Positions 27,012 through 35,531 of a stretch of 64,000 nucleotides of DNA are shown in pieces. The DNA comes from CBDESN01 sp965242495 (GTDB taxonomy: Bacteria; Pseudomonadota; Alphaproteobacteria; MPNO01). How positions within the stretch are numbered: position 1 is the stretch's first letter; each line of letters begins with the position of its first letter. A model generated the notes under the pieces. That model was given only the letters and a program-made list of their open reading frames with translations, had not been told where the DNA came from and ran no database searches. The DNA lies in assembly GCA_965242495.1 (NCBI GenBank), contig OZ251446.1:3162001-3226000 (forward strand), read 5' to 3'. A program made the position numbers and the translations under genes.

Positions 27012-27032
27012 CGCCGGCCGCCGCCGGCCGAC

Positions 27033-27662
27033 TCAGCCCGCCCGGCGCAGCAGGCGCAGCGGGTCGGGCAGCCCGTCCGCCGCCCGCCGGGCGCGGGCGC
27101 GGAGCTTCTGCAGGCGCATCGTGTCGGCGATCCGCCGGTCGAGGAATCGCCAGCTCTCGGCGCAGCCCGCGGATCCGTCCTCGAGCCAGAACAGGACCGT
27201 CGCCGAGTAGACCGCGGCCAGCAGCCCGCGCTTGGTGTAGTAGGAGAAATCGGCCGACCGGTCGCCGGCGGCGTACCATATCCGGTCCACCGTGCGATAC
27301 AGGCAGCGTATGCCGAGCGGCGCGTTCCCCGGCCGGGCGAAGAAGGACAGCGCCGCGCGCGCCGCCTCGCGGTGGGGCGCGAGCGCCTCGCACCGGGCGC
27401 GCACCCCGTGCTTGACCCGGTCCTGCAACCGCGGGCGCGCGTCTTCGCCCGCGGCCATCGCCGCCAGCATGCGGGCGTCCGCCCAGTCGCTGAAGCAGCC
27501 GACGAGCTCGCCCGCTCCGCCGGGAAAGAGGCGTTCCGCATCGGCCGGCGCCAACCCGGCGTCGGCGGCGCCCGCGGCCAGAGCCTCGGCGGTCCAGCCG
27601 TCGAACGGCGCGTGGCGCAGCGTCGCGAGCAGCAGCCCTTCGCGCGCGGCGTCCCGGTTCAC
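27033..27662 (-). CDS. COQ9-family ubiquinone biosynthesis protein
   Basis: A 209-residue all-helical protein with a TetR-like N-terminal half and the COQ9 signature YRTVDRIWYAAGDRSADF followed by SYYTKRGLLAAVY. COQ9 proteins bind lipids and help the COQ7 hydroxylase in ubiquinone synthesis; in bacteria the family is mainly alphaproteobacterial. The GTG at 27662 comes two bases after the def stop codon, so the two are probably co-transcribed. It converges on purE with a 21-base gap. Confidence 0.88.
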   Translation of the reverse strand: MNRDAAREGLLLATLRHAPFDGWTAEALAAGAADAGLAPADAERLFPGGAGELVGCFSDWADARMLAAMAAGEDARPRLQDRVKHGVRARCEALAPHREAARAALSFFARPGNAPLGIRCLYRTVDRIWYAAGDRSADFSYYTKRGLLAAVYSATVLFWLEDGSAGCAESWRFLDRRIADTMRLQKLRARARRAADGLPDPLRLLRRAG

Positions 27663-27664
27663 GG

Positions 27665-28219
27665 CTACGGGTCCGCCTCGTCCCGATGCAGCAGATGGCG
27701 CAGCTCCTCGTTGAAGCCGAGCATCCGCAGGTCGGTCATGCGCATGGGGAACAGGACGCCGTCGAGATGGTCGATCTCGTGCTGCACGACGCGGGCGTGG
27801 AAGCTGCTGGCCTCCCGCTCGACCGGCCGTCCCGACGGGTCGATCCCCCGATAGCGCACCCGCTCGTAGCGGGGGACCGCGCCGGTCAGCCCGGGGAGGG
27901 AGAGACACCCTTCCCAGCCCAGCGCCTGCGCTTCGGTCAGGGGTTCGAAGACCGGATTGATCACCGCGGTGAGGGGCGCGGTGTCGGCGCCGTCGCCGCC
28001 GCCGTCCGGCTCGCCGCGCTCGGGCGGGGCCTTGAAGACGATCACCCGGCGGCTCACGTGGATCTGGGGCGCGGCGAGACCCACCCCGTTCGCGTCGTCC
28101 ATGGTCTCGATCATGTCTTCGACCAGACGGCGCACGTCCTTCGCCGTGGGGTCGGCCACCTCCTCGGCGCGGCGGACCAGGACGGGGTGGCCCATGCGAG
28201 CGATTTTCAGCAACGTCAT
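27665..28219 (-). CDS. def: Peptide deformylase
   Basis: A 184-residue metallo-enzyme that removes the formyl group from nascent proteins. All three family motifs are present: GVGLAAPQ, EGCLSLPG and QHEIDHL, which supply the metal ligands and catalytic glutamate. An insertion rich in glycine and aspartate between the first two motifs is longer than usual and is probably a surface loop. It is divergent from rpsU and followed by the COQ9-family gene. Confidence 0.95.
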   Translation of the reverse strand: MTLLKIARMGHPVLVRRAEEVADPTAKDVRRLVEDMIETMDDANGVGLAAPQIHVSRRVIVFKAPPERGEPDGGGDGADTAPLTAVINPVFEPLTEAQALGWEGCLSLPGLTGAVPRYERVRYRGIDPSGRPVEREASSFHARVVQHEIDHLDGVLFPMRMTDLRMLGFNEELRHLLHRDEADP

Positions 28220-28297
28220 GAGGTTTACCGCATATCATGCGATGTGCTATCAGGCAACGTTCGCCCCGGGGGGCGGGAGACGAGGAGAGCCGGACAC

Positions 28298-28501
28298 GTG
28301 GAAGTTCTGGTACGCGACAACGACGTCGATCAGGCGCTGCGCGCGCTCAAGAAGAAAATGCAGCGCGAGGGCGTGTTTCGCGAGATGAAGATGCGCCGGG
28401 CCTACGAGAAGCCGTCCGAACGGCGCGCCCGCGAGAGAGCCGAGGCGATCCGCCGCGCCCGCAAGCTGGAGCGCAAGCGGATGGAGCGCGAAGGCTATTA
28501 G
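28298..28501 (+). CDS. rpsU: 30S ribosomal protein S21
   Basis: A 67-residue S21: VEVLVRDNDVDQALRALKK at the start, then a basic arginine-rich tail. GAGGAGAG at 28282-28289 lies eight bases before the GTG start at 28298. The longer open frame upstream runs into the divergent def gene and is not coding. Arginine-rich C-termini are typical of alphaproteobacterial S21. Confidence 0.95.
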   Translation: MEVLVRDNDVDQALRALKKKMQREGVFREMKMRRAYEKPSERRARERAEAIRRARKLERKRMEREGY

Positions 28502-28529
28502 ATGGACCGGGCGGCGCGCTGCCGCCCGG

Positions 28530-28907
28530 CTACCTGACCAACACCCAGTCGCCCGCCGCCGTTTCCTTTCGGAACGGGAAGCTGCGCGTCCGCCCGCCCT
28601 GGGTCACGATGCAGTCCAGCCGCAACGGATAGCGGATGTCGCGTCGCGCCGAGAAATCGACGCCCTCGGTGGCGAGGCTCAGCGACCGGTCGGCGCTCCC
28701 GCCGGCGATCCCGGGCAGTTCGCCTCTCTCCCGCATGTCGAGGCAGACCGCCATCATGCGCTTCATCTCCACCCCGTAAGCGCTCCGTTCGAACCGGGCC
28801 TCGACGGTCGCGCACCCCGCGGCGCCGGCGCAGACCGCCGCCATCGCCGCCAGCTTCCGCAGCCCGGCCAAAGTTCCGGTCCCCGTTCGCTCTACGCCGC
28901 GCGCCAT
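28530..28907 (-). CDS. Small predicted lipoprotein of unknown function
   Basis: A 125-residue protein whose N-terminus has basic residues, a hydrophobic stretch and a lipobox ending AAGC near residue 31, so it should be exported and lipidated. The mature part contains two further cysteines and no domain I recognise. The start codon at 28907 lies 16 bases inside the end of the ATPase gene, which suggests co-transcription. Its role is unknown. Confidence 0.7.
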   Translation of the reverse strand: MARGVERTGTGTLAGLRKLAAMAAVCAGAAGCATVEARFERSAYGVEMKRMMAVCLDMRERGELPGIAGGSADRSLSLATEGVDFSARRDIRYPLRLDCIVTQGGRTRSFPFRKETAAGDWVLVR

Positions 28908-30439
28908 TGCAGCAGGGCGCTTTCCAGCCCCTCCACCAGGGGTTGAATGTCGCTCCCTATTCGCGTCGTCTCCAGTCGGGCGATCGCCCGGCATACGTCC
29001 GGGACTTCCCATCCGAGAAATTCGGCCAGACCGCGCAGCTTGGCCTTGGCGATCTCCGAAGGCCGGTCGGACGCCGAATCGTAGACCGAGTCCAGCCGTT
29101 TGACCTGCTCCGACAGATCGCCCGGGTCGATGCGCAACTCGCCGGCCTCCTCGCCGGCGCCGCGACGCAACCGATCCCACACCCAGATCTCCGGGGCGCC
29201 GCCGCCGGGGAGATACAACACCGGCGCATCGCGCCCGGCGCCGTCCCGTATTCTTCTTTCGGTGTCGCCGCCGCGCTTGTCGCCGTCGAGGACGAAGACG
29301 AAGTTGTCGATCTGTCCGAATTTCCTGAACGCCGCGGCGTGCATCGGGAATTCGCCGGCGCCCGTGTCCCGTCCGATGCGAACCGATTCCCTCCGGATTC
29401 GTCGCCGCGGCAGCAGGACGTCGAAAACGCCTTGCAGGATGCCTTCGGCCGCCTCGTCTTCGCAGAGCAGGCTGAGCGTCTCCCCGGAGCGCCCATACAG
29501 CGCATTCTGGACCACGTCGCGATAGGGTGGTCGCACCGAGACCCGGCCCTCCTCGTCGCGTTCGAGAAAGATGCGCGCCTGGGCGGGCACCGAGTCGAGC
29601 ACGACCGGGCTGTGGGAGGTGACGACGATCTGCAGGTCGTTGCGTAAGGCGAGTTGCTGTAGCTGCAACATCAGGAGTTGCTGTACCCAGGGATGCAGCC
29701 CGGCTTCCACCTCGTCGATCAGAACCAGCGCGCCGTCGAGCTGCGCGATCTCCTGCGAAAGCCTCAGAACGGCGCGCTCGCCGGCGGCCATGTGCAGTTC
29801 GGAATACGCCGCGCCGCCTTTCTGCGTGGCGAAAAGCAGGCTCTTGCCGCCGCTGGACAGGTCGACGACCTCCGAATATCGGAAGGGCAGCATCCGATGC
29901 GCGAACTCGATCTGCGATGCGGTCAAGGGCGTTTCCCGCGGCGAGACCTTCAGATGCGACATGCTGAGCACGCCGCGCACCTCGGACGGATTGCTGAGAT
30001 TGCTGAGCGTCCTGAGATAGAGCGGCCGTTCCGGCTGGACGGCGTTCTTGCGGCCGAGGAAGCTCCGATTCCATCCCTTGGCGCGCCGCCAGCGCATGGA
30101 TTGCCGACCGTGGGGCGTCGAATAGTCGAACTCGATGACGATTTCTGCTTTCCCGTCTCCGCGTCCGCCCAGCCTGGGGCGATAATCGGGAAAGAGCGTA
30201 GACGGCACGAAATCCTTGATTCCTGCGCCCGGCACCTTGTAGGCGCAGGCGGCTGCGAAGAGCACCGTCGACTTGCCGCTGGCGTTGCCGCCGGCGATGA
30301 CGCTCACCGGGTAATCGAACGTCACCCGCAGGTCGTCGATGCCGCGAATGCCGCGCAGGTGGAGTCCGGACAGGAAATGCGGCAGATGGGGCTTCTTGCC
30401 CTGCAATTGCTCCCAGATCTTCCGCAGTCTGTCGATCAC
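28892..30439 (-). CDS. OLD-type ATPase with C-terminal Toprim-like nuclease domain
   Basis: A 515-residue protein. The N-terminal ABC-type ATPase has Walker A GGNASGKST, a signature-like AAGERAVLRLSQEI, and Walker B VLIDEVEAGLHP followed by VTSHSP. The C-terminal half has CEDEAAEGILQGVFD and, about 80 residues on, VLDGDKRG, as expected for the glutamate and DxD of a Toprim nuclease. The layout matches class 1 OLD proteins, several of which act in phage defence (P2 Old, GajA and AriA relatives). No UvrD-like or small partner gene is adjacent, so it would act alone or with the lipoprotein. Start GTG at 30439. Confidence 0.8.
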   Translation of the reverse strand: MIDRLRKIWEQLQGKKPHLPHFLSGLHLRGIRGIDDLRVTFDYPVSVIAGGNASGKSTVLFAAACAYKVPGAGIKDFVPSTLFPDYRPRLGGRGDGKAEIVIEFDYSTPHGRQSMRWRRAKGWNRSFLGRKNAVQPERPLYLRTLSNLSNPSEVRGVLSMSHLKVSPRETPLTASQIEFAHRMLPFRYSEVVDLSSGGKSLLFATQKGGAAYSELHMAAGERAVLRLSQEIAQLDGALVLIDEVEAGLHPWVQQLLMLQLQQLALRNDLQIVVTSHSPVVLDSVPAQARIFLERDEEGRVSVRPPYRDVVQNALYGRSGETLSLLCEDEAAEGILQGVFDVLLPRRRIRRESVRIGRDTGAGEFPMHAAAFRKFGQIDNFVFVLDGDKRGGDTERRIRDGAGRDAPVLYLPGGGAPEIWVWDRLRRGAGEEAGELRIDPGDLSEQVKRLDSVYDSASDRPSEIAKAKLRGLAEFLGWEVPDVCRAIARLETTRIGSDIQPLVEGLESALLQWRAA

Positions 30440-30497
30440 GGGCGGCCTTTCTCCGGGTCGGCGAACGGGGCCGGAACGTCCTCCGGGCCGCCGCCCC

Positions 30498-31883
30498 TCA
30501 CAGGGCGTTCACGATGTTCTCGGTCATCTTCCTGGCGTCGTCGAACAGCATCATCGTGTTCTCCCGGTAGAACAGCTCGTTGTCCACCCCGGCATAGCCC
30601 GGCGCCAGCGAGCGTTTCACGAACAGGATCGTCGTCGCCCGCTCCACGTCGAGGATCGGCATACCGAAGATCGGGCTCTGCGGATCCTTCTTGGCCGCCG
30701 GGTTGGTGACGTCGTTGGCGCCGATCACATAGGCCGCGTCGGCGGTCACGAACTCGTTGTTGATCGCCTCCAGTTCGAACACCTCGTCATAGGGCACGTT
30801 CGCCTCGGCCAGCAGCACGTTCATATGGCCGGGCATCCGGCCGGCGACCGGATGGATCGCGTAGGAGACCGCGACGCCTTTCTTCTTCAGCAGATCGACC
30901 ATCTCGCGCACCGCGTGCTGCGCCTGCGCCACGGCGAGGCCGTAGCCGGGCACGACGATGACCTTGGCGGCGTTCTGCAGGATGAACGCCGCGTCCTCGG
31001 CGCTGCCCGTCTTGATCGCCCGGTCGCCCGACCGCCCCATCAGCGCCGCATCGCCGCCGCCGAAGCCGCCGAGGATGACGTTGAAGAAGGACCGGTTCAT
31101 CCCCTTGCACATGACGTAGGAGAGGATGGCGCCCGACGCGCCGACCAGCGCGCCGGTGATGATCAGCAGCGCATTGGCCAGGGTGAACCCGATTCCGCAC
31201 GCCGCCCAGCCGGAATAGGAGTTGAGCATCGAGATCACCACCGGCATGTCCGCCCCGCCGATCGGCGCGATGATCAGCAGCCCGATGGCGAAGGCCAGAG
31301 CCACCAGGAGCCAGTAGGCGGTGCGGCTCTCGGTGGCGCAGAACCAGACCGCGAGACTGATCAGCCCGACCAGGATCGCCGCGTTCAGGGCGTGCTGTCC
31401 GCGGAAGACGAGCGGCGCGCCCGAGATCAGCCCCTGGAGCTTGGCGAAGGCGACGACGGAGCCGGTGAAGGTGATCGCGCCGACCGCGGTGCCGACCGAC
31501 ATCTCGGCCAGGCTCGCGGCCCCGATGCCTCCCGCGACGCCGATGCCGTAGGCCTCCGGCGCATACAGGGCGGCGGTCGCGATCGCCACCGCGGCGAGGC
31601 CCACGAGGCTGTGGAACGCGGCCACCAGCTGCGGCAAGGCGGTCATCTGTATGCGGAGCGCGATGGCCGCGCCGATGGCTCCGCCGCCGACGATGCCGGC
31701 GGCGATGAGTTCGAAGCTGAGCACGCCCGGATCGGCGAGCGTCGCCGCGATCGCGATGACCATGCCGGCGATGCCGATCAGATTGCCCCGCCGCGCCGTC
31801 TCCGGCGACGACAGCCCGCGCAGCGCGACGACGAAGCACACCGCCGCGATCAGATAGGCCAGCCCGGTCGCGTCGTCTGACAC
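30498..31883 (-). CDS. pntB: NAD(P) transhydrogenase beta subunit
   Basis: A 461-residue subunit with about nine transmembrane segments followed by the NADP-binding dIII domain (VIVVPGYGLAVAQAQHAVRE, then VIGANDVTNPAA). It couples proton movement to hydride transfer from NADH to NADP. The GTG start at 31883 is ten bases after pntAB. Together with the two upstream genes it makes the three-subunit form common in alphaproteobacteria. Confidence 0.96.
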   Translation of the reverse strand: MSDDATGLAYLIAAVCFVVALRGLSSPETARRGNLIGIAGMVIAIAATLADPGVLSFELIAAGIVGGGAIGAAIALRIQMTALPQLVAAFHSLVGLAAVAIATAALYAPEAYGIGVAGGIGAASLAEMSVGTAVGAITFTGSVVAFAKLQGLISGAPLVFRGQHALNAAILVGLISLAVWFCATESRTAYWLLVALAFAIGLLIIAPIGGADMPVVISMLNSYSGWAACGIGFTLANALLIITGALVGASGAILSYVMCKGMNRSFFNVILGGFGGGDAALMGRSGDRAIKTGSAEDAAFILQNAAKVIVVPGYGLAVAQAQHAVREMVDLLKKKGVAVSYAIHPVAGRMPGHMNVLLAEANVPYDEVFELEAINNEFVTADAAYVIGANDVTNPAAKKDPQSPIFGMPILDVERATTILFVKRSLAPGYAGVDNELFYRENTMMLFDDARKMTENIVNAL

Positions 31884-31893
31884 CCCCGGTCCC

Positions 31894-32211
31894 TCAGACC
31901 TTCTTGCGATACATGCGCAGCATGCGCTGGGTCACGATGAACCCGCCGAAGATGTTGACCGAGGCGAGGGTGACCGCGACCACCCCCATGACCTTGGAGA
32001 AGTGGAGGCCGGCCGGCCCGGCGGCGATGAGCGCGCCGACGATGATCACCGAGGAGATCGCATTGGTCACGCTCATCAACGGCGAATGCAGCGCCGGCGT
32101 CACGTTCCAGACGACGTAGTAGCCGACGAACACCGCCAGCACGAAGACGGTGACCAGGAAGACGAACGGATCCGACGCCTCCGCGCCGCCCGCCGCTTGC
32201 TCCGCTCCCAT
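31894..32211 (-). CDS. pntAB: NAD(P) transhydrogenase alpha-2 subunit (membrane part)
   Basis: A 105-residue subunit with three to four transmembrane helices (FLVTVFVLAVFVGYYVVW, then TPALHSPLMSVTNAIS). It is the membrane segment that is fused to the NAD domain in E. coli PntA but separate here. ATG at 32211 lies one base after the pntAA stop. The much longer open frame upstream overlaps pntAA and is not coding. Confidence 0.95.
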   Translation of the reverse strand: MGAEQAAGGAEASDPFVFLVTVFVLAVFVGYYVVWNVTPALHSPLMSVTNAISSVIIVGALIAAGPAGLHFSKVMGVVAVTLASVNIFGGFIVTQRMLRMYRKKV

Positions 32212-32212
32212 G

Positions 32213-33385
32213 TCAGCCGCCCTCCGCCGCCATTCGCTCGCCGGCGAGGGCCGCATGGACGATGCGGCCGTCGCGCGCCACGAGGCACGCCTCAATGAGT
32301 TCGTCGCCCCAGTCGATGTCCAGGCCGCCGTCGCCGCGCGCGGCCATCGGGGCGATGAAGTTGAAGAGATTCTTCGCATACATCGCGCTCGCGTCCACGG
32401 CAAGCCGGCCGGGGACGTTGGCGTGGCCGACGATGCGCACCCCTCCCCGGACCGCCACCCGGCCGATCTCGCTCAACGCGCAGTTCCCGCCCTGCTCGAC
32501 CGACAGATCGACGATCACCGAGCCCGCGCGCATGGCGTCCACCATGTCCTCGTCGATCAACAGCGGAGCGGGCCGGTCGGGGATCGACGCGGCGCAGATG
32601 GCGATGTCGTGCTTGCGCAGGGCGTCGGCCAATATCTCGCGCTGCTTCCGCCGGTAGGCGTCGGACATCTCGCGGGCGTAGCCGCCCGAAGTCTCGGCGT
32701 CCCGGACCGCCGCCGGATCGACCTCGACGAAGCGGGCGCCGAGACTCTCGACCTGCTCCCGCGCCGCCGGGCGGACGTCGTAGGCGGAGACGATCGCCCC
32801 CAGCCGCCGCGCCGTCGCGATCGCCTGGAGGCCGGCGACGCCCGCCCCCAGCACCAGCACGCGGGCCGGGGCGATGGTGCCCGCGGCCGTCATCATCATC
32901 GGCAGCGCGCGGCCGAACTCGCCGGCGGCGTCCAGCACCGCCTTGTAGCCGGCGAGGTTGGATTGCGACGACAGCACGTCCATCGACTGGGCGCGCGTGA
33001 TGCGCGGCAGCAGTTCGAGCGAGAACACGGTCAGGCGCGCGCGCGCATAGGCCGGCAGCAGATCGCGATGCCGCAGCGCGGCGAGGGCGCCGACGACGAT
33101 TGCGCCGGGCGGGATGTGCTCGATCTCGCCGGGCGCGTCCGCGCACGCCGCCAGCGGCGGGCGCACCTTGAGCACGACGCCGGCGCCCGCGAGCGTTTCG
33201 GCCGGGTCCGCGCACAGGGCCGCGCCGGCCTCGCGGTAGGAATCGTCGGAGACCGCCGCGTCTTCGCCCGCGCCGCGCTCGACCGCGACCTCGAACCCGA
33301 GGGCCGCGTATTTCTTCACCGTCTCCGGCGTCGCCGAGACGCGGCGTTCGTCCGGTCGCCGCTCCTTGGGCACAGCGATCTTCAT
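32213..33385 (-). CDS. pntAA: NAD(P) transhydrogenase alpha-1 subunit (NAD-binding)
   Basis: A 390-residue soluble dI domain related to alanine dehydrogenase. KIAVPKERRPDERRV opens the protein, and the Rossmann motif LVLGAGVAGLQAI lies in the middle. It binds NAD(H) and docks on the PntAB-PntB membrane domain. It is the first gene of the pntAA-pntAB-pntB operon, with the ATG at 33385. The 182 bases upstream, before bioD, contain no feature I can support. Confidence 0.96.
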   Translation of the reverse strand: MKIAVPKERRPDERRVSATPETVKKYAALGFEVAVERGAGEDAAVSDDSYREAGAALCADPAETLAGAGVVLKVRPPLAACADAPGEIEHIPPGAIVVGALAALRHRDLLPAYARARLTVFSLELLPRITRAQSMDVLSSQSNLAGYKAVLDAAGEFGRALPMMMTAAGTIAPARVLVLGAGVAGLQAIATARRLGAIVSAYDVRPAAREQVESLGARFVEVDPAAVRDAETSGGYAREMSDAYRRKQREILADALRKHDIAICAASIPDRPAPLLIDEDMVDAMRAGSVIVDLSVEQGGNCALSEIGRVAVRGGVRIVGHANVPGRLAVDASAMYAKNLFNFIAPMAARGDGGLDIDWGDELIEACLVARDGRIVHAALAGERMAAEGG

Positions 33386-33567
33386 CGGACCGTCGGTTTT
33401 CCGCTATCTGCCCGGGTGGGGAAGGGGCCGCGGCGGAACATGCCCCTTCGCCCGCCGTTTGCCAAGACGGAATCGGGCGGCCGATCGGCCGATCGGCGTT
33501 CGCCGCATTTCTCGTCCAGTCGCCGCGACGATGCCGCGCGGGCCGCGGACGGGCCGGGAAATGCGGG

Positions 33568-34275
33568 TCAGCCCGCGTCCAGAACCGCGGTGAGGTCCGG
33601 CGCCGACTTCCAACGCGGCTCCCGGCCCGCGATCCGTTCGACCGCGATCGGCTTCGCCGGCGCAAGAAACCGGCGCAGCGTCGCGACCGTCTCCGCGAGC
33701 GGGACCGGACTCCGCGCCGACTGGCTGACGATCACCGCATCCAGGGCTACGCCGCGCGCTTCCAGCGCGGCCGCCGCGGTCAGCGCATGGCTCAAGGCGC
33801 CCAGATAGCTGCCGACCACCAGGACCGCCGGGATGTCGAGCGCGGCGATCCAGTCGACCACCGTGGCCTGCCCCGTCAACGGCGCCATCGCGCCGCCGAC
33901 CCCCTCGATCAGCACCGCGCCGCCCTCCCGTTCCGCGCGGGCCAAGGCTTCGTCGCAGAACCCGATCAGCGCATCGAACTCGATGGCGCGCCCCTCGCGC
34001 GCCGCCGCCATGTCCGGCGACAGCGGCGCGCGAAACCGCCAGGGAGAGATCGCGGCGACGGTCTCGGCCGTGACCGGCGAGTCCTGCGCCGACAGCAGCC
34101 GTCCGCTGTCGGACCGCGCCGCGGCGCGGTCCGTGAACCCGCTCACGACCGGCTTGAGCGCGCGCGCCGCGACGCCGCGCCGCCGCAACTGCCAGGTCAG
34201 CGCCGCGGCGACCAGGGTCTTGCCCACGCCGGTGCCCGACGCGGTGACGAATCTGGCCGGCGCCGTCCGGCTCAC
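33568..34275 (-). CDS. bioD: Dethiobiotin synthetase
   Basis: A 235-residue P-loop enzyme with ASGTGVGKTLVAAAL, the BioD ATP-binding motif, and IEGVGGAMAPL. It closes the ureido ring of dethiobiotin using CO2 and ATP. The GTG start at 34275 overlaps the bioF stop by four bases (GTGA), so translation is probably coupled. bioA and bioB are not in the window. Confidence 0.93.
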   Translation of the reverse strand: MSRTAPARFVTASGTGVGKTLVAAALTWQLRRRGVAARALKPVVSGFTDRAAARSDSGRLLSAQDSPVTAETVAAISPWRFRAPLSPDMAAAREGRAIEFDALIGFCDEALARAEREGGAVLIEGVGGAMAPLTGQATVVDWIAALDIPAVLVVGSYLGALSHALTAAAALEARGVALDAVIVSQSARSPVPLAETVATLRRFLAPAKPIAVERIAGREPRWKSAPDLTAVLDAG

Positions 34276-35492
34276 GCAGCCCCGGCCGCCGCGCCCGGCG
34301 CATCGGCGCGAAGGCGGCCCACGCAGTCGGCGAGCCGTTCGACGTCCGCGCGTCGGTGGCCGGCCGAGAAGGTGATCCGCAGGCGGGACGTGCCCGCGGG
34401 GACCGTCGGCGGGCGGATCGGCGTCACCAGGAATCCCGCCCGTTCGAGCTTCGCCGAGGCCGCGAGCGCTTCCCGCGCGCCGCCGACGATCACCGGGACG
34501 ATCGCGCTCTCCGCCGGCGGCAGGCCGAGCCGGCCGGTGAACAGGCGGGCGTTGGCGAGCGGCGCCGCGGTCAGCGCGGCGTCGCGCTCGATGATGTCCA
34601 CGGCCGCGAGCGCCGCGGCCGCGGCCGCGGGCGGCAGGCCGGTCGAATAGATCAGGCTGCGCGCCCGCGTCCGGATCAGGTCGATCAGCGCCGCCGATCC
34701 GCACACGAACCCGCCATAGGCCCCGGCCGCCTTGGAGAGGGTGCCGATCTGAATCGGGATCCGCGCCGGCGGCTCCTCGGCGAAGGCGCTGCCGCGCCCG
34801 CCGCCGACGACCCCCAGGCCGTGCGCGTCATCGACCGCGAGCCAGCAGTCCTGCTCCGCGGCCAGCCGGCGCAACGCGCCCAGGGGCGCGCGGTCGCCGT
34901 CCATGCTGAACACCCCTTCGGTGAGGATCAGGCAGTGCCGGCGCAGCGACCGCTCCGACCGCAGGCGGGCGCGGCAGTCGTCGAGGTCGTTATGCGCGAA
35001 GGCGGCGACGCGGGCGCCGCTCAACCGCGCGCCGGCGTGCATCGACGCATGGCAGAGTTCGTCCAGAAGGATCAGGTCGCCCGGCCCGGCGAGCGACGGG
35101 ATCACGCCGATATTGACGAGATAGCCGCTGCCGAACACGCAGCACGCCTCGGCGTCCTTGAGCTTGGCGAGGCGCGCTTCAAGCGTCTCGAACAGCGGGT
35201 GGTCGCCGGTGACGAGCCGCGACGCGCCCGCCCCCGCCCCGTAGGCCGCCACCGCCTCGACCGCCGCCCGCTTCACCGCCGGATGCTGCGACAGGTTGAG
35301 ATAGTCGTTGCAGCAGAACGAGATCAGCCGCGCCCCGCCGCGCTCGGCGATCCCGTCCGCGCCGCGCCGGGTGGGCGACAGGCTGCGCCGGAGCCCGTCT
35401 GCCTCGAGCCGCGCCAGCTTGGCGCGGGCGAACCGGTCGAGCGTCGTGGCGTCCGGCGCAGGCCGCCCCCGGGCCGGCGCCGCCGCGGCCAT
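34272..35492 (-). CDS. bioF: 8-amino-7-oxononanoate synthase
   Basis: A 406-residue PLP enzyme of the alpha-oxoamine synthase family. FCCNDYLNLSQHP, VDDAHGLGVVG and the cofactor-lysine region GTLSKAAGAYGGFV are present. It condenses pimeloyl-ACP or pimeloyl-CoA with alanine in biotin synthesis. The first 45 residues include an alanine-rich stretch that is longer than usual, so a downstream start is possible. It is the first gene of the bioF-bioD pair. Confidence 0.94.
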   Translation of the reverse strand: MAAAAPARGRPAPDATTLDRFARAKLARLEADGLRRSLSPTRRGADGIAERGGARLISFCCNDYLNLSQHPAVKRAAVEAVAAYGAGAGASRLVTGDHPLFETLEARLAKLKDAEACCVFGSGYLVNIGVIPSLAGPGDLILLDELCHASMHAGARLSGARVAAFAHNDLDDCRARLRSERSLRRHCLILTEGVFSMDGDRAPLGALRRLAAEQDCWLAVDDAHGLGVVGGGRGSAFAEEPPARIPIQIGTLSKAAGAYGGFVCGSAALIDLIRTRARSLIYSTGLPPAAAAAALAAVDIIERDAALTAAPLANARLFTGRLGLPPAESAIVPVIVGGAREALAASAKLERAGFLVTPIRPPTVPAGTSRLRITFSAGHRRADVERLADCVGRLRADAPGAAAGAA

Positions 35493-35531
35493 GCCGGATC
35501 CCGCTCGACCGTCGGGCGCCGGCCGACGGCG

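Noticed and set aside
28892..30439. A Gabija or PARIS system
   Set aside because: The OLD-type protein fits GajA or AriA in domain order, but no GajB-type helicase or AriB-type partner is adjacent.
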